NCBI RefSeq assembly: GCF_035083965.1
Contig: NC_089723.1
Coordinates: 37,331,193 to 37,395,192 of the forward strand
Direction: 5' to 3'
Length of the DNA stretch: 64,000 nt
Source: Branchiostoma lanceolatum
Lineage: Eukaryota; Chordata; Leptocardii; Amphioxiformes; Branchiostomatidae
The notes under the pieces are model-generated. The model worked only from the letters and a program-made list of their open reading frames with translations. It ran no database searches and had not been told where the DNA came from. Positions 49,453 to 61,800 of this stretch are shown here, piece by piece; the stretch's first letter is position 1, and every line of letters starts with the position of its first letter. Both the position numbers and the translations under genes were made by a program.

Positions 49453-52400
49453 ATGGGGAGGCCGAACACCTTCAGGAGAAAGAGGAGGCGCGACAAGGGG
49501 CCCCAATCGGGGCGTTTTCAGCCCGGCCACGTACCACCGAAGAAGATACCCCTTACGGAGGAGGACTACAGGCGGTTTGAGGAGATTCGTCGCCACAAGA
49601 AAGATGCGTGGGAGAGAGCACGCGACGAGGAGGGCAACACTACACCAGGTATGATTACGCTCATATGATTATAATATAATGTAATTCACCTTGTTGTATT
49701 TTATAGTCAGTATGTAACCATCTGATTACTGAGGCTGTTGTAACGTTCTCCAGGTCCCTCCTCGAACACGGGACCCCTATTTTAGTCGTCTCTTCCGAAA
49801 GACGGTGTAGGATAGGTATACCTCCAACTAGGTAAAGAATACCCTTCCCGGTTTCGAACCGGGAGTCTCACAGTTACCAAGGAGGGTCAACTATGAAGCC
49901 GCTCCTAATTGAGCTCAGGGACATCCCTATTACATGTATCTCCGTATTATTGCACTAAGATATGCTAGCTAGGGTCACATTTCCAAGCCGGGGCCCGACC
50001 GGGCTCTTTGAATGAGAAGAATAGAATAGAAAATGGTTATTCGAGAAAGCACGCGAAGAGGAAGGCAATTCTGCCCCCGGTATGATTACGCCCATATGAT
50101 TAGGCCTAAGGAAAAAATGATGTGTTTCTGGTTACCTGTATTACCATGGGATTATAGGGATTAGTATTTTCGATCTGAGTGATGAGATTGAAAACAGACT
50201 TCAGTATTTCACAAACACTTCACGGATGACAGCTTTGAATAGTTGATGTAGGAATGTGCAGTAAACATTGTACTTCTTTGTTCAGTGCATCATCATACAT
50301 ACGCTCATATGAGACCATATGGTTATCTCTGTATTATTGCACTAAGATATGCTAAGGTCATATTTCTAAGCCAGGGCCCGACCGGGCTGTTTGAATGAGA
50401 AAACAAAGAATACACTACCAAAAATGCTGTTTCTTATTTTTCTTGTTTTCTTATTTTTTCTTATTGAGAGAAAGATTTTCTTCCATAAAGAATTTCAAGA
50501 AAACCAAAAAATCTTACGCAAAACCTTTGTACGTTAAATCTTACATTAAGAGTTTTATTCTTGTTTTTCTTAGGTGAAGAGAGGATTTCTAGTCTGATTT
50601 TTTATCAGCAAGAATATTCTAGAAATTCTAGTCAATCTTTCTTCCTTATTCTTCACACAATATTTGCTTCTTGTTTGGTGAAATGGAGTATTTTACAGAA
50701 TCTACTCTTAAGATTTTTATTCTTGCCATACATGAATTTTTCTTTAGACTTTCATTTCACTAGGAAAACATTCTTGACATTTCTTGTTTTCTTGATTTAG
50801 GAAGTCTGAGGAATATGATTCTTGCTATTCTTAGTATATCTAAGAAGATGTAAGGATTTTCTTGACCACATACAGTTAAGAAAAATGAGAAAATCAAGAA
50901 ACTGTAAAACAAGTAATTCCCAAGTGTTTTTCTGTTCGAATTCCTTTTCCACAAAGTTAAAGAAAGATGTTTCCTGCTTTTCTGTGTTATCTAAAAATGA
51001 AAGTTCGAATTTGCATGATTTCCTTTCTTTTCTTAACATTGTAAAGCTCAAGAAGATAATTATTGTTTTTCTTGTAATGAGAAAGTAAATTATGCTAATT
51101 TAATACTCCCATCATCCTTTGCTGTAAAGAGAGTTTGAATGTGGACCGTTGAGTTTGGGCTCCAGCTGTATTTGCCTGATGTGCGGTTTAGATCTTACAA
51201 TAATAGGGAAAGATGTGGCTAGTTTCGTGAGGACACTTTTTGGTATCATGTGGGACTCACTACACAGCGTAGATGACTTGTTTTAAGTTCCAAAATGCTT
51301 CCTCAGGCCAACGCCATCAACAGATGTGCTCCAGGTATGTTATAGCCTGTCTTGCATGAAAATAACTTATTTCCCAAGTAGATACTCTTAGTTTTGTGTT
51401 TGTGGTTGCATGATACAGCCAACCAGTAATTGCAGAGCATGTACGTTTAGTGCAGTTATACCTAAAAGGTACTAAAAAAGTTGAAGTATATCATTTTCAA
51501 GCAAATGCACAAGCCCCCCCCTCCCCCATGCATGTATATGGGGGAGGGGGGCGATATAGGAAAATGACAGTCACTAACTCTTTGTGTGTTTTTCTAGGCT
51601 TAGAAACCTTTGTTGTGTTTGTGGTTTCATGATACAGCCAACCAGTAATTGCAGAACATGTACGTTAAGTGCAGTAATACCTACAAGGTACTAAAAAAGT
51701 ATAAGTATAACATTTTCAAGCAAATGCACAAGCCCCCATCCCCATGCATGTATAAGGGGGAGGGGGCGATGTAGGAAAATGACAGTCATCGTCATCTTTT
51801 TTGTGTGTTTTTCTAGACTTAGAAACCTGTTGGACCAAAGAAGATGCCCCCGTCTCAAGTTTGGAAAATCTTTCAACAATTACAAGTCATTGATTATAAG
51901 AAGGACAGCTACAACACTGCAGAACTGACAGTTTTAGAAGGACAATTAGTTATTTGTATGAGCACAGAGAAAATATGCTTTTATCACAGCATCAAATGTG
52001 AAACATTTATGGAAACAATTGTATTGCAAACTGGTTGATCTTTGCAATCCTTGGTTAAGAATGGGCATTAGAAAGAAAAATCCAAAACTGTGTATTAAAC
52101 AATTAGATCAATGATAATAAATATGATTGGAACATGTTTAAATTATATTATCATTGATTTATTAAATGGTATTCTTGATTCAAGACCTCCATCTTGATTC
52201 AAGAAACTGTTTCTAGGTTTAAGGAATTCATTCTTGAGGACAGAAAGGTATTCCTACAACAAGAACCTCACTCTTAGTGCAAGAAACTCATTCTAGGTGT
52301 AATAAAGTCATTCTTGAGGACAGAAAGGTATTCCTACAACAAGAACCTCACTCTTAGTGCAAGAAACTCATTCTAGGTGTAATAAATTCATTCTTGAGGA

Positions 52401-53967
52401 CAGAAAGGTATTCCTATTACAAGAACCTCACTCTCAGTGGAGGAAACTCATTCTAGATGTAAGAAATTCATTCTTGAGGTCAGAAAGGTATTCCTATTTC
52501 AAGAACCTCGCTCTTAGTGGAAGAAACTCATTCTAGGTGTAAGAAATTCATTCTTGAGGTCAGAAAGGTATTCCTATTTCAAGAACCTCGCTCTTAGTGG
52601 AAGAAACTCATTCTAGATGTAATAAAGTCATTCTTGAGGACAGAAAGGTATTCCTATTTCAAGAACCTCACTCTTAGTGCAAAAAACTTATTCTAGGTGT
52701 AAGAAATTTATCCTTGAGGACAGAAGAAATAAGGAAATGTCAGTGAGGACGTAACAAATATAAACTTTTTCTTAGAATATTTTCCTCTGAAATTTATATA
52801 TCTTAGATAAAAATTCTGTGCCAAAGAAGAATCATAACAACAAGAAAATTTATTTCGAGGTTTTAGTCACATATGTGTGAGAAAAAACAACTTGGTCAGA
52901 GAAAAATATTCTAAGAAAAAATTTCTATTCCTTACGTCCTCACTGACATTTCCTTATTCGTTCTTATTCTTGCACACAGAATAATTTTCTTTCTGGAAGA
53001 TAACTTTTCTTCAACAAAGAAAAAACAAGAAAAAACGAGAATGGCATTTTTTGTAGTGTAGAAAATGCGTATTTTTCGTTCCCGCAAACTACCCAGCCGG
53101 GCCCCGCTTTGGGGAATGCGACCCCAGCAATACCTAAGAGAACTAAGTGCTTTTCAGCCTGAGAAGACGTTATCGTTCCCTTTTTTTGTCTTAGAATTTT
53201 TTCAAGCTGTTAGACACCGTTGGACATATCTTATACCTTTATTTGATCATGATACTATGATGTATTTCATTTTAAAGCGAAGTTATTTCACAGTAATATA
53301 AGAGACGTTATGTAACTCACGCTAGCCTCCGTTGCAGACTCCCTCCGGCTGTTTTCTTTTACGTTACCGTTTTCTTATCATCTTATTTCACAAGGGCACA
53401 ACGTCGGGGCCCATGTCCAGACATGTCTGGGCGCAAGCTGGAATCGAACCATTACGGAGGGCCTGCATGCCCCTCAGTTTACGTAGAGCGTAATCGGCCG
53501 CTTTAATTTTACGTAGAGCGTTGCCGACTACTCCATAATATAGCGTAGAGCGTAGGGAGGCTTTTCTGAATTTAGCGTAGAGAGTAGGGAGGCTTTCTTA
53601 ATTTAGCGTATTACGTAGCCAGCCCTCCGAATTTAGCGTAGAGCGTTGTCGGGGACCCCCCCCCCCCCACCATGCAGGCCCTCATTACGCCACACGACGC
53701 CACGAGACAATGTTACAAGGCTGTTATGTTTTACAAATAAATCAATCTCAATCCATTTTGATTTCAGGTAGGCTGCGGCCCTTACCATGCGATCCTAAAA
53801 AGGGAAAGAAGAAGAAGAAAATTCCGGACCACAGATCACTGAAGAATGGGGCTAGCGGTCTGAAGGTTTCGGGGAGACGTGCTAAAGGTGTTCACAAGAG
53901 AAAAGGATTTGAGGGGCATCGAAATGGACTTCTAAAAAGACCTCAAGTTCAAACCGTCAGACGATAG
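49453..53967 (+). CDS. small basic orphan protein, two exons
   Basis: Exon 1 49453-49648 (ATG, donor ACACCAG|GTATGA) and exon 2 53768-53967 (acceptor TTGATTTCAG, stop TAG) join in frame in a Gly codon to give 131 residues. Seen: an Arg/Lys-rich N-terminus (NTFRRKRRRDKG), GRFQPGHVPPKK, an acidic-basic helix LTEEDYRRFEEIRRHKK, and a Lys-run tail PKKGKKKKK. There is no named domain; the charge suggests nucleic-acid binding or nuclear or nucleolar location (inference). AATAAA at 54011-54016, about 45 bases past the stop. The 5' region is duplicated upstream, an exon 1 piece recurs at 50037 and exon 2 pieces recur at 54049, so a small tandem family decayed here. A CACTA-type element occupies the intron. 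Confidence 0.5.
49745..49930 (-). mobile_element. tRNA-derived SINE
   Basis: On minus from about 49928: GAGCTCAATTAGGAGCGG resembles an A box, and CCCGGTTCGAAACCGGG carries a canonical B box with T-stem. The tRNA-like head is about 75 bases, followed by an unrelated body. It sits in the basic-gene intron. No CCA-end or full acceptor pairing, so not a tRNA gene. Confidence 0.65.
50037..50081 (+). pseudogene. duplicate of the end of exon 1 (basic-protein gene)
   Basis: GAGAAAGCACGCGAAGAGGA and GGCAATTCTGCCCCCG|GTATGATTACG parallel the end of exon 1 (GAGAGAGCACGCGACGAGGA ... ACACCAG|GTATGATTACG) plus the following intron bases. Either an alternative exon or a decayed copy; no acceptor is evident. 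Confidence 0.55.
51400..51832 (+). repeat. ~216-bp direct tandem duplication inside the CACTA element
   Basis: Two copies, each with GATACAGCCAACCAGTAATT, AAGCAAATGCACAAGCCCCC, a C-run/G-run palindrome around CATGCATGTATA, and TTGTGTGTTTTTCTAG. Confidence 0.85.
52227..52725 (+). repeat. 80-bp tandem repeat, about 6.2 copies
   Basis: The unit starts TCATTCTTGAGGACAGAAAG, then GTATTCCTA, AAGAACCTCACTCTTAGTG and AAGAAACTCATTCTAGGTGT. Copies differ by few bases. Repeat and gap have no CRISPR character because the whole 80 bp repeats. Confidence 0.9.
52727..52960. repeat. inverted repeat near the CACTA right end
   Basis: AAGGAAATGTCAGTGAGGAC and TTTTTCTTAGAATATTTTC on the left pair with GAAAAATATTCTAAGAAAAA and GTCCTCACTGACATTTCCTT on the right, separated by about 95 bases. 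Confidence 0.85.
53059..53457 (+). other. intron sequence right of the CACTA element
   Basis: Continues the duplicated intron (GAAAATGCG), then a dispersed repeat edge GCTAGCCTCCGTTGCAGACT (53322) followed by GGCTGTTTTC, as at 35563. No exon. Confidence 0.5.
53458..53682. mobile_element. 225-bp MITE with 8-bp target duplication
   Basis: Ends AGGGCCTGCATG and CATGCAGGCCCT. Flanks CATTACGG and CATTACGC (7 of 8). The interior repeats the word GCGTAGAGCGTA and variants five to six times plus a C run. An 8-bp duplication suits hAT-type transposition (inference). Confidence 0.75.
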
Positions 53968-54044
53968 GCGGTATGAAAAGCGGCCATGTGGCCGAACAAG
54001 CACTTCGAAGAAAAATAAAGGCTTTGACTTGTCTTGACTTGACA

Positions 54045-54200
54045 GACAGCGACAAAAAAGGGAAAGAAGAAGAATATTTCAGACCACAGATAACTGAAGA
54101 ATGGGGCTAGCGGTCTGAAGGTTTCAAAAATTCCAGACCACAGATCAGGACAGAATGATGCTTACAAGTCTAGCGGTGGGAAGGTTTCGGGCAGACATGG
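54045..54200 (+). pseudogene. decayed copies of exon 2 (basic-protein gene)
   Basis: AAAAAAGGGAAAGAAGAAGA, GACCACAGAT and GGGCTAGCGGTCTGAAGGTT repeat exon 2, followed by a second partial copy (ATTCCAGACCACAGATCAGG, TCTAGCGGTGGGAAGGTTTC). Frames are broken. Confidence 0.75.
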
Positions 54201-54214
54201 TGGAAGTGTTCAAA

Positions 54215-54420
54215 ACAGGAAAGGGAATTGGTGGCACGAAAGGCCCTCAAACCCTGAGATACTCCATACAACACTAGGGGGCAAATCCCACGTTCGAGAT
54301 TGGAAGTCCGAACGCGCTGGTTCTTCACAGTGCAAGTGCTGCAGGTATGGAACCAACTTCCGGCACACGCCGTCAACCGAAACACCTTCAGTGCATTTAA
54401 GATACCATCCACGGATTTAA
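54215..54420 (+). pseudogene. C-terminal fragment of a non-LTR reverse transcriptase
   Basis: One frame reads TRGQIPRSRLEVRTRWFFT, then QVWNQLPAHAVNRNTFSAFK, matching the terminal pattern of LINE proteins (R-x-R-x-F-F...-WN-LP-V-x(n)-FK). Only the last 60-70 residues remain. Confidence 0.7.
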
Positions 54421-54762
54421 GACACCAGCAACGGATTTGAGACACCGTCAACGGACTTAAGACACCATCAACGGCTTAAAGACATCATCATTTAAGACAC
54501 CATCAACTGATTTAAGACACACCAACGGATTTAAGACACCATCAACTGATTTAAGACACACCAATTGCAACGGATTTAAGACACCATCAACGGATTTAAG
54601 ACAGCTTCAACGGATTAAAGACACCATGAATGGATTCAAAGACATCATCAACGAATTAAAGACACCGTCAACGAATTCAAGACACCATCAACGGATTCAA
54701 GACACGATCAACGGATTCAAGACACCATCAACGGATTTAAGACACCATCAACGGACTTAAGG
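54378..54762 (+). repeat. 20-bp minisatellite, about 19 copies
   Basis: Unit GACACCATCAACGGATTTAA with single-base variants and a few short or long units. It begins immediately where the reverse-transcriptase tail ends. Confidence 0.92.
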
Positions 54763-55830
54763 ACAGTCACTGTAGACAAGCTCTTATACGAGACGATGTT
54801 ATGCATTCCTGACGCAGTATACTGTTATCAACATACTTGTGTAGAGCATTAGCATGCATATTTAGTATACCCAATGTTTACCACCCGTGACACTTATAAC
54901 GTGTCCGACAAATGTATGTCACTTACCTCAAATGCTTTTGCTCCAGAGTAGGGAGTTGCACAGACGCAGAAATATACACTTACTCCGCTCCGGAGTAATG
55001 ATTTACTCCGGAGCACCAGTAACACTTAACGTTATGCCAAAGCATGTCGTATATTGAATGTTTTGCATATTTCAAACATTGATTGCTCAATAAAAAAGTA
55101 AACGCATTCCTGTCTCCGATGGGTCTTCCTTTATGTTTTAATCAAGACATGCATATATAGACAGGCGCGGAACACCCGTATCGAAGGTTTAATGCGGCCC
55201 AGGTATGACATAACGTAAAACCGAACCGGTGCGGAACACTAGGTTTAAACGTTAATGCGGCCAAAAAGAAGGTATGACATAACGCAAAATAAGGGCTGGT
55301 CCGGAACAAACGTTTCCAACTTTATTTCGGTGCAGGTACGACATAAGAAAGTCATTCAGCACCAGAGACATGACGTGAGCAGCGTTCAGTACCAAGAACA
55401 CTTCCACTGCGAGTTTCGTGTGCACAATAAATGAAGCCAAGTCATTTTAGGCAGAACTTGGCGACACAGAGAAAATCTGACAAAATAGAAAGCCTAAATG
55501 TACGCCTAAATATACGTCGAAAACAAACTGAAGCAGAACCTCTGCTTGGAGAGTAACTAGTAACCACCCCCAAAAAACCTGCTCACTACCAACGGTGGTG
55601 CGTATTAACCCTCAGTCAAAATAACAATGAATTTGTTTTCAAATTTTCCTCTTTCCTTTGATTTCTTACAATTGCTAAAACATGAACAGTCTCTGTATAA
55701 AAAAAAAACAAATAAATAAAGATCTGCCATGCGCGTTGCCTACCGCCTGCCACCCCCGATAAATTTCCAAATAGAATCGTCCAAGGTCGAAACTTTGTGA
55801 GGTCAGAGTTCAGGGACAGGACTTAGTGGC
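54763..55830. other. spacer before the arylsulfatase gene
   Basis: AATAAA at 55089-55094 has no clear gene. TACTCCGGAGCACCAG near 55010 and repeated GGAACAC/GGTATGACATAACG words at 55195-55340 are short repeats. No exon recognised; the arylsulfatase promoter must lie in the last few hundred bases. Confidence 0.5.
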
Positions 55831-58800
55831 ATGTCGGCCGATGTTATGATGGCTCGTTCGACTTGTTGGCATTCGTCTTGTCAGTTCCTTCAGCGTTCGT
55901 TGTCCTCGGGTCCAAGGATCCTGCTCGTTTGTGTAATATTTGTTGTGCTGTTGCTGCTAACTTATCCTTCCTCCAGAAGTCTTTTGGACGTCAACACTTG
56001 GTGTTTTCTAACATCCACAAGGTAACGTTAAGGTTTGTTTGTAACCGGATCCCATGCCAATTTTTCCACGCCCACGTCCCACACCAAACCCGGAAGTACT
56101 GCAGCAGTACACGTCACTAATGGAGACAACAAGGGAGCCCAGAATCTAACAATAAGCTAGTTCGGAGTTGCTACTACGCATGTGCAGTGTCAAAGGTGAA
56201 GGCCCCGGGCTCGTATACAGTGCTCGCCTGGACATTGTCTAGATTTGCATAACAACTGTCTAGATTTACATAACTGGCTTTGTTGACGTCTGGGGGGCCT
56301 TCACCTTTGACACTGCACATGCGTAGTAACAACTCCGAACTTGCTTATATCGTTGATAAGAACTTAAGTTAAGAGCTTTATTGCGTGACAATTGCAAGAA
56401 GTACTTAATATGTATGGCAACTTGAGTCAAGTTGAAACTACCAGTACCAGATTTCCTGGCAATCCCGGGATCTAATAGCTTCGTTAGTTGCTAGTACGGT
56501 GCTAACACCATGCATAAACATGTAAGGCCAAGGTTATGACAGGATCTTCTTTTTGTACTATTGACAGCCTGATGCGTGGAAACGCTTACTGAAAACATAA
56601 CCTTCTTGGCAAGGGTACAAATCCATCTATAGTTTCTTCAGTTAACACCCATTAACATTGCAAAATAGATCTCTAGTGCAGCTCCCCAGGTATGCACAGT
56701 TTAGATATACAGTGCATTATACTGGGGGACGTTGAGTTGGAGATCTGTTTGGACGTATATTTTCAGGGTGGTGGAATTATGTACCCTGGTGGAATTGTGT
56801 TAGTATCTTGATGTTAAACTGTGTGCACACACAATCACTCCCCATGATTCAAAACATCACCCACATCCACATTTTGACCCGTTGCTTCCAGATGTGTCTA
56901 CCCCGATGCGCAGTCCGCCAGCGGCAAGCCGAACATAGTGTTCATCCTGGCAGACGACTATGGGTGGAACGACATCGGCTACCATGGCTCCGTCATACGC
57001 ACTCCCAACTTGGACAGGTAAACTTCATGTTGTCACAACCGGTTAACCATTAGCACACTAAAGTAGCCATTGTGCCGCCAATTCCTTATTGGTTACAGAG
57101 TTAGGCAGCAGGGAGAAGGTTAAACAGGACATGTCAACATTGGTTGCATCTGATGAACAGTTCATCAGATGCAACCATTGTTGACATTTCCTGTTTGACC
57201 TTCCGAAGAAAAGTCTTTCGAAATAGACCGTCCAGTATGATTGAGCAGGTAAAGCTATAAAGATATTTCAAGTCATAGCACAGACAATTTTCAAAGTTGC
57301 AGTTTCTTTATTCATTGTGAATCAAATTTGGTATAAAGTTACCTGTTCTTTAACAATTACTTTGTGCCTTTATTTCACTCCAATAAAAATCTAAGAATAC
57401 ATATTATCTTTCTTGTGGTCTGTGTCAGGCTGGCAGCTGAAGGGGTGAAGTTGGAGAACTACTACGTCCAGCCCCTCTGCAGTCCCTCCAGGTGTCAGCT
57501 ACTGACAGGGAGGTATCAGGTAACATAGCTTCAATGGTACTAACAGTGATGCTAATAATTAATTAATTCTACGCCACTACCGTATTTTCTCGATTAAAGT
57601 ACGCACCCCCGATTTGGGGTTAGTTCCAGACAAATTCGCAGAACTGAAACGTAAAGTGAAAAAAACCAAATAAAGTACGCACCCCTTCTCCACTGATCTT
57701 GAACAAATTTTGAACAGGATAAATTCAAATTTATGGTGTTCCTCCTATTATCTCCAGGTCATTTTTCTTATATCAAGGACTTCTACATAATGCCATTCCT
57801 TAGATTCATAAAAGATTCTCTTGTTTACTCTGCCAGCATCGTCTCTGCAAACTTGAGGATTGCCTACGACAAGTTACAAACTTCGCAAATTGGCAGGTAT
57901 TGAGCCATGCATTGTTGCACCGCAGCTGGGTTCCTGGTTTGATTAAGCAAGGGTTTGGTCCTTTTTGAAATTTCCAATTTGTCCGGGCAGTAACCTCAAA
58001 TAAAGTATGCACCCTGACTTCAGCAATGACTTGTGGTGCCTTTTGAATTTTGAAATGTTAATGTACTTTATTCGAGACAATACGGTAATTGGCCAAAGAG
58101 CAGGACTGAGAGACTAGGAAGCGAGGATGCTGCCTGAATAAGGAGACGTTTTATTAACACAACATGACAGTCGTGACTCGATGTTCAAAGTGAGACAGGA
58201 GGTGTAATCACGTACTAGATAACCCCTATGCAATGATGGAATTGCTGACCTCAGAGGTCATGACTCATTATCATAACATAACATACCAGTGGCGTTGAAG
58301 ATGGGGTTGGAAAAATAAAAAGTAAAGCGGTCGACCTCAGATAGGGGATGAAGTATTACGCTTTTTTTGATAGCTGATAGACTTTGCAATGTGCTAGTCA
58401 GCTTGGCAATGCACTCCAGGTCACCCCTATTCATCTCGATAAGTTTGTTGGGCTCTTTTACGTGCAGAGGTTTGGCGCTTGAGGCTTCAATGCCTGAAGC
58501 TCCCTCATACATGGGACCACCTGTTTTATAGTGCACAAAGAAACAAACACCAACAGTTCTCGCTGCCACTCCTAGACCTCTCAACCGAAATCTCTGCTGG
58601 GAAAATATAAGACCTCAGGTTATTTCATCTCTGATGTCTTTCCTCAGATCCGTTTTGGCCTCCAGCATAGTCTGATCTGGCCTCCCCAGCCCAGCGGCCT
58701 CCCCCTGGATGAAGTGACTCTCCCCCAGCGACTGAGGGAGGGGGGGTACTCCACCCACATCGTGGGCAAGTGGCACCTGGGCTTCTACAAGGAGGAGTAC

Positions 58801-61800
58801 AAACCCACAAACAGAGGGTTCGATACCTTCTATGGTGAGAGCAAGTTTCACTTTATTTAAACTTATATAATACAGATGATCATAGATGGTTGAGGCTTGT
58901 TGGTACAGCTGCCTATTGTATATCTCGGAGAGGACTAGATTAAAAAAAATAAAACTTGCCAATCTTCAAATGTGGTATGTGTAGGGATGAATATGAAAAG
59001 AAATTAGCTTAGATCTACTAGAGCTTATTATTATTATCATTGGTACTTTGATTACGGGGACAACACCTCACCACCAAATAAACACAGAGTGAGCAAAGCA
59101 TTATATCACCATAAACACCGAGGGAAAAGCAGGTCATCAATGTTATTATTATTATTGCAAATTCAAACATACACTGACATTGTTAAAAAGTTGAAATTGC
59201 ATCCCTAACTGTCCATTAATGGTGATCATTAATGCACAGCTTTCTTCTTCATTAACCCATACTTGTGATGTTATGCCTGTATAACCAATAGGAATTGAGG
59301 CTTGTGATTGGTCCTCACAGTCTGGCTGTCTGTTGCTTCTCCAGGTTATTTGACTGGTGGTGAAGACTACTGGACCCACCGGCAGGTAGGCGGCTTGCCT
59401 GGCCAGCCTCAGACCTGGAGCGGACTGGACCTGCGGGACCAGGACAGACCTGTCACAGACCAGAACGGAACTTATTCTACTCACCTGTTTGTCAATAAAG
59501 CCATAGAGATCATCGCGCAACAGGACAAGAACAAGGTTTGCTTACCAGTGTGCTCTCCCCCTACTTTAGTCACTATTGAAACAGAGATGCATGGGCTCTT
59601 CTCCAATACACCTCTAATAACTTCTTCTTTTTTTACACAGCCCATGTTCCTCTTCCTGTCCTTCCAAGCTGTGCACACCCCTCTGCAAGCACCAGCAGAG
59701 GACATCAGTAGGTACAGTCATATCAACGACAGTGACCGGAGGGTGTATGCTGCCATGACAACGGCCATGGACGAGGCAGTGGGGAAGGTGGCGGATGCCT
59801 TGAAGCGACATGGACTGTGGGACAACTCAGTGCTTATTTTCTCTACTGGTGAGTAAGAGCTAGGATTATGGTTACTTTAAACATCTTTGAACATCCATTT
59901 GTAGTCCAGGAGGAGATAAAGTTACAGGTATCCAACAAATTATGCTGTTTTCTTTTCAATTCATGGCATAATTGCCTCATTTGCATAAATTTGCATAAAG
60001 AGCCCTGGAACCATGATGTCCCACCTCGACCATAGAACGTTACATACCTTAAAATGATCAAGGAGCATCAAGCTATCATTCTATGATAGTGGACTAAATT
60101 TATAAAGGGTGTGCTACGTTTGTCAATTTCTAGGCCTCTTTTGAGAATCTCCTCCTGGACTATTGATTATGTAACTGTAAATCTTGGAAAATGCGCAGTT
60201 GTTTTATTTTGGTGGTGCCTCTCCACTGAAAAATGACAACATCGCACAATTGATATTATTGATTGTTTCGACTTCAAACTGTGACAACAGCCTGTCTTTC
60301 CACTCTGACTGCATAATTAAATCCTCAGAATGCATCTGCAGTACTAGTTATATTCTTTCTTTACCTTTTCCACGCAACATGCAAAGTTGGTTTGGGTGTA
60401 CAAAATCAACCTGTGATAAATCCATTATTTCACTCTTTTTCTTGCTGCCTGCGGTTTCCAAAATGATCAACAGAGGGCGCCCATAGTGTCAACCGGTCGA
60501 TCAAGAAAAGATAATATCCTTCACATATCTATTCAAGATAGATCTACAAGATGTCTTTTATTGGTTTGTCGCAGTTCTAAAAACACTGAATTAAAAGCCA
60601 ATGTACAAACAAGTTTCAATCCTGTCAGCATACAGATAATCTCATACGTATTATGTTGTAACGTATGTGTGTTATTTATTTATTACTACCATACTGACTT
60701 TTCTGTTTTAAGACAATGGTGGTCGGGTGGACAAAGGAGGGAATAACTGGCCTCTGAGGGGGTGGAAGGGCTCACTCTGGGAAGGGGGTGTTCGCGGAGT
60801 CGGCTTTGTCAACAGCCCGCTGATCCAATCAAAAGGCAGGACCAGCGACGCCCTGATCCACATCTCTGATTGGTTCCCTACTCTGGTGGGAATCGCTGGT
60901 GGCTCGACCAATGGGACGAAGCCGTTGGATGGCCATGATGTCTGGGAAGCCATCAGGTATATACTAACTAACTTTCTCCCTGCTGCCTAACCCTGTAAGC
61001 CTGAGTGAACCGCCCTTCAGCATAACTCACCTGCTCCATTTTCTGCATCTTTATAGCCGGTATAATGCCCTTCAGCATAACACATCTTAGCAAACAGGTA
61101 TCTGAGTTTAAGTGTCAAATTTGTTTGTAGTATATATATACCATTTCTAGAAGTCTGACTTAATAGTGTACTACATTGTCATGGCTAGGCTTGGCAAGGT
61201 GTTTGGTCGACCAGTTTTTACTGTAATGGTATGATTATCATGATTATGGCAATTGATAAAGAACTAATTGATCAAACTCAAGTTTCCGAACTTTTTGTGT
61301 TGAGTGCAGGTGTGTTACAAGGACCTGTCCCTCTGTCTCGGGACGGGAACTTGCTTGCTGGGACAGACAAAAATTTCACCCCGTCCATCCAAAATATCTG
61401 AACTTCATCTGAAAAATTCTAACTGATGAAATTGTCTCTTTGTAAGCTAAATTGATGGATTTAACAGCAAAAATCATCTAGAAGAATATGTACCTGGTCT
61501 CCGAAAAAATGAGTGGGACAAATAAATCTAAAGCAGGAGACAGCCTGGTATTTATAGTCTTGCTGTAATCACTTACTGCTATGTTCTGCAGTGAAGGCAG
61601 ACCATCGCCAAGGACTGAGATCCTCCACAACATCGACCCCCTGTTCAGCACTGTTACCAGCCCACAGCCCCACCGGTGGGGAAACCACGTCTTCAACACA
61701 TCTGTACACGCTGCCATCCGCTCGGGGGACTGGAAACTGCTCACAGGATACCCAGGTACATCCATATATACACTTGAAATGCACATTCGCAGTGTCAATC

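Larger units (their letters stand above)
50413..53058. mobile_element. non-autonomous CACTA (EnSpm-type) element
   Basis: Ends CACTACCAAAAATGC and GCATTTTTTGTAGTG are inverted, extending into TTCTTATTTTTCTTGTTTTC against AAAACAAGAAAAAACGAGAA. TA flanks both sides. The nearby duplicated intron sequence at 50010-50035 (GAATGAGAAGAATAG, AATAGAAAATGG) shows the empty site GAATAGAAAATG. No transposase ORF; the interior has tandem repeats and a hairpin. A 64-residue frame at 51844-52038 (MPPSQVWKIFQQLQ...) might be a relic of a transposon protein. Confidence 0.88.

Noticed and set aside
49785-49928. Possible tRNA gene (A and B box with T-stem)
   Set aside because: Acceptor stem does not pair and a non-tRNA body follows; better explained as a tRNA-derived SINE.
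52227-52725. Regular repeat array that might suggest a CRISPR
   Set aside because: The entire 80-bp unit repeats with no variable spacers, inside a eukaryotic transposon.
59308-59856. 182-residue frame across arylsulfatase exons 5 and 6
   Set aside because: Reads through a real intron (59536-59640); the splice-joined frame matches the sulfatase family better.
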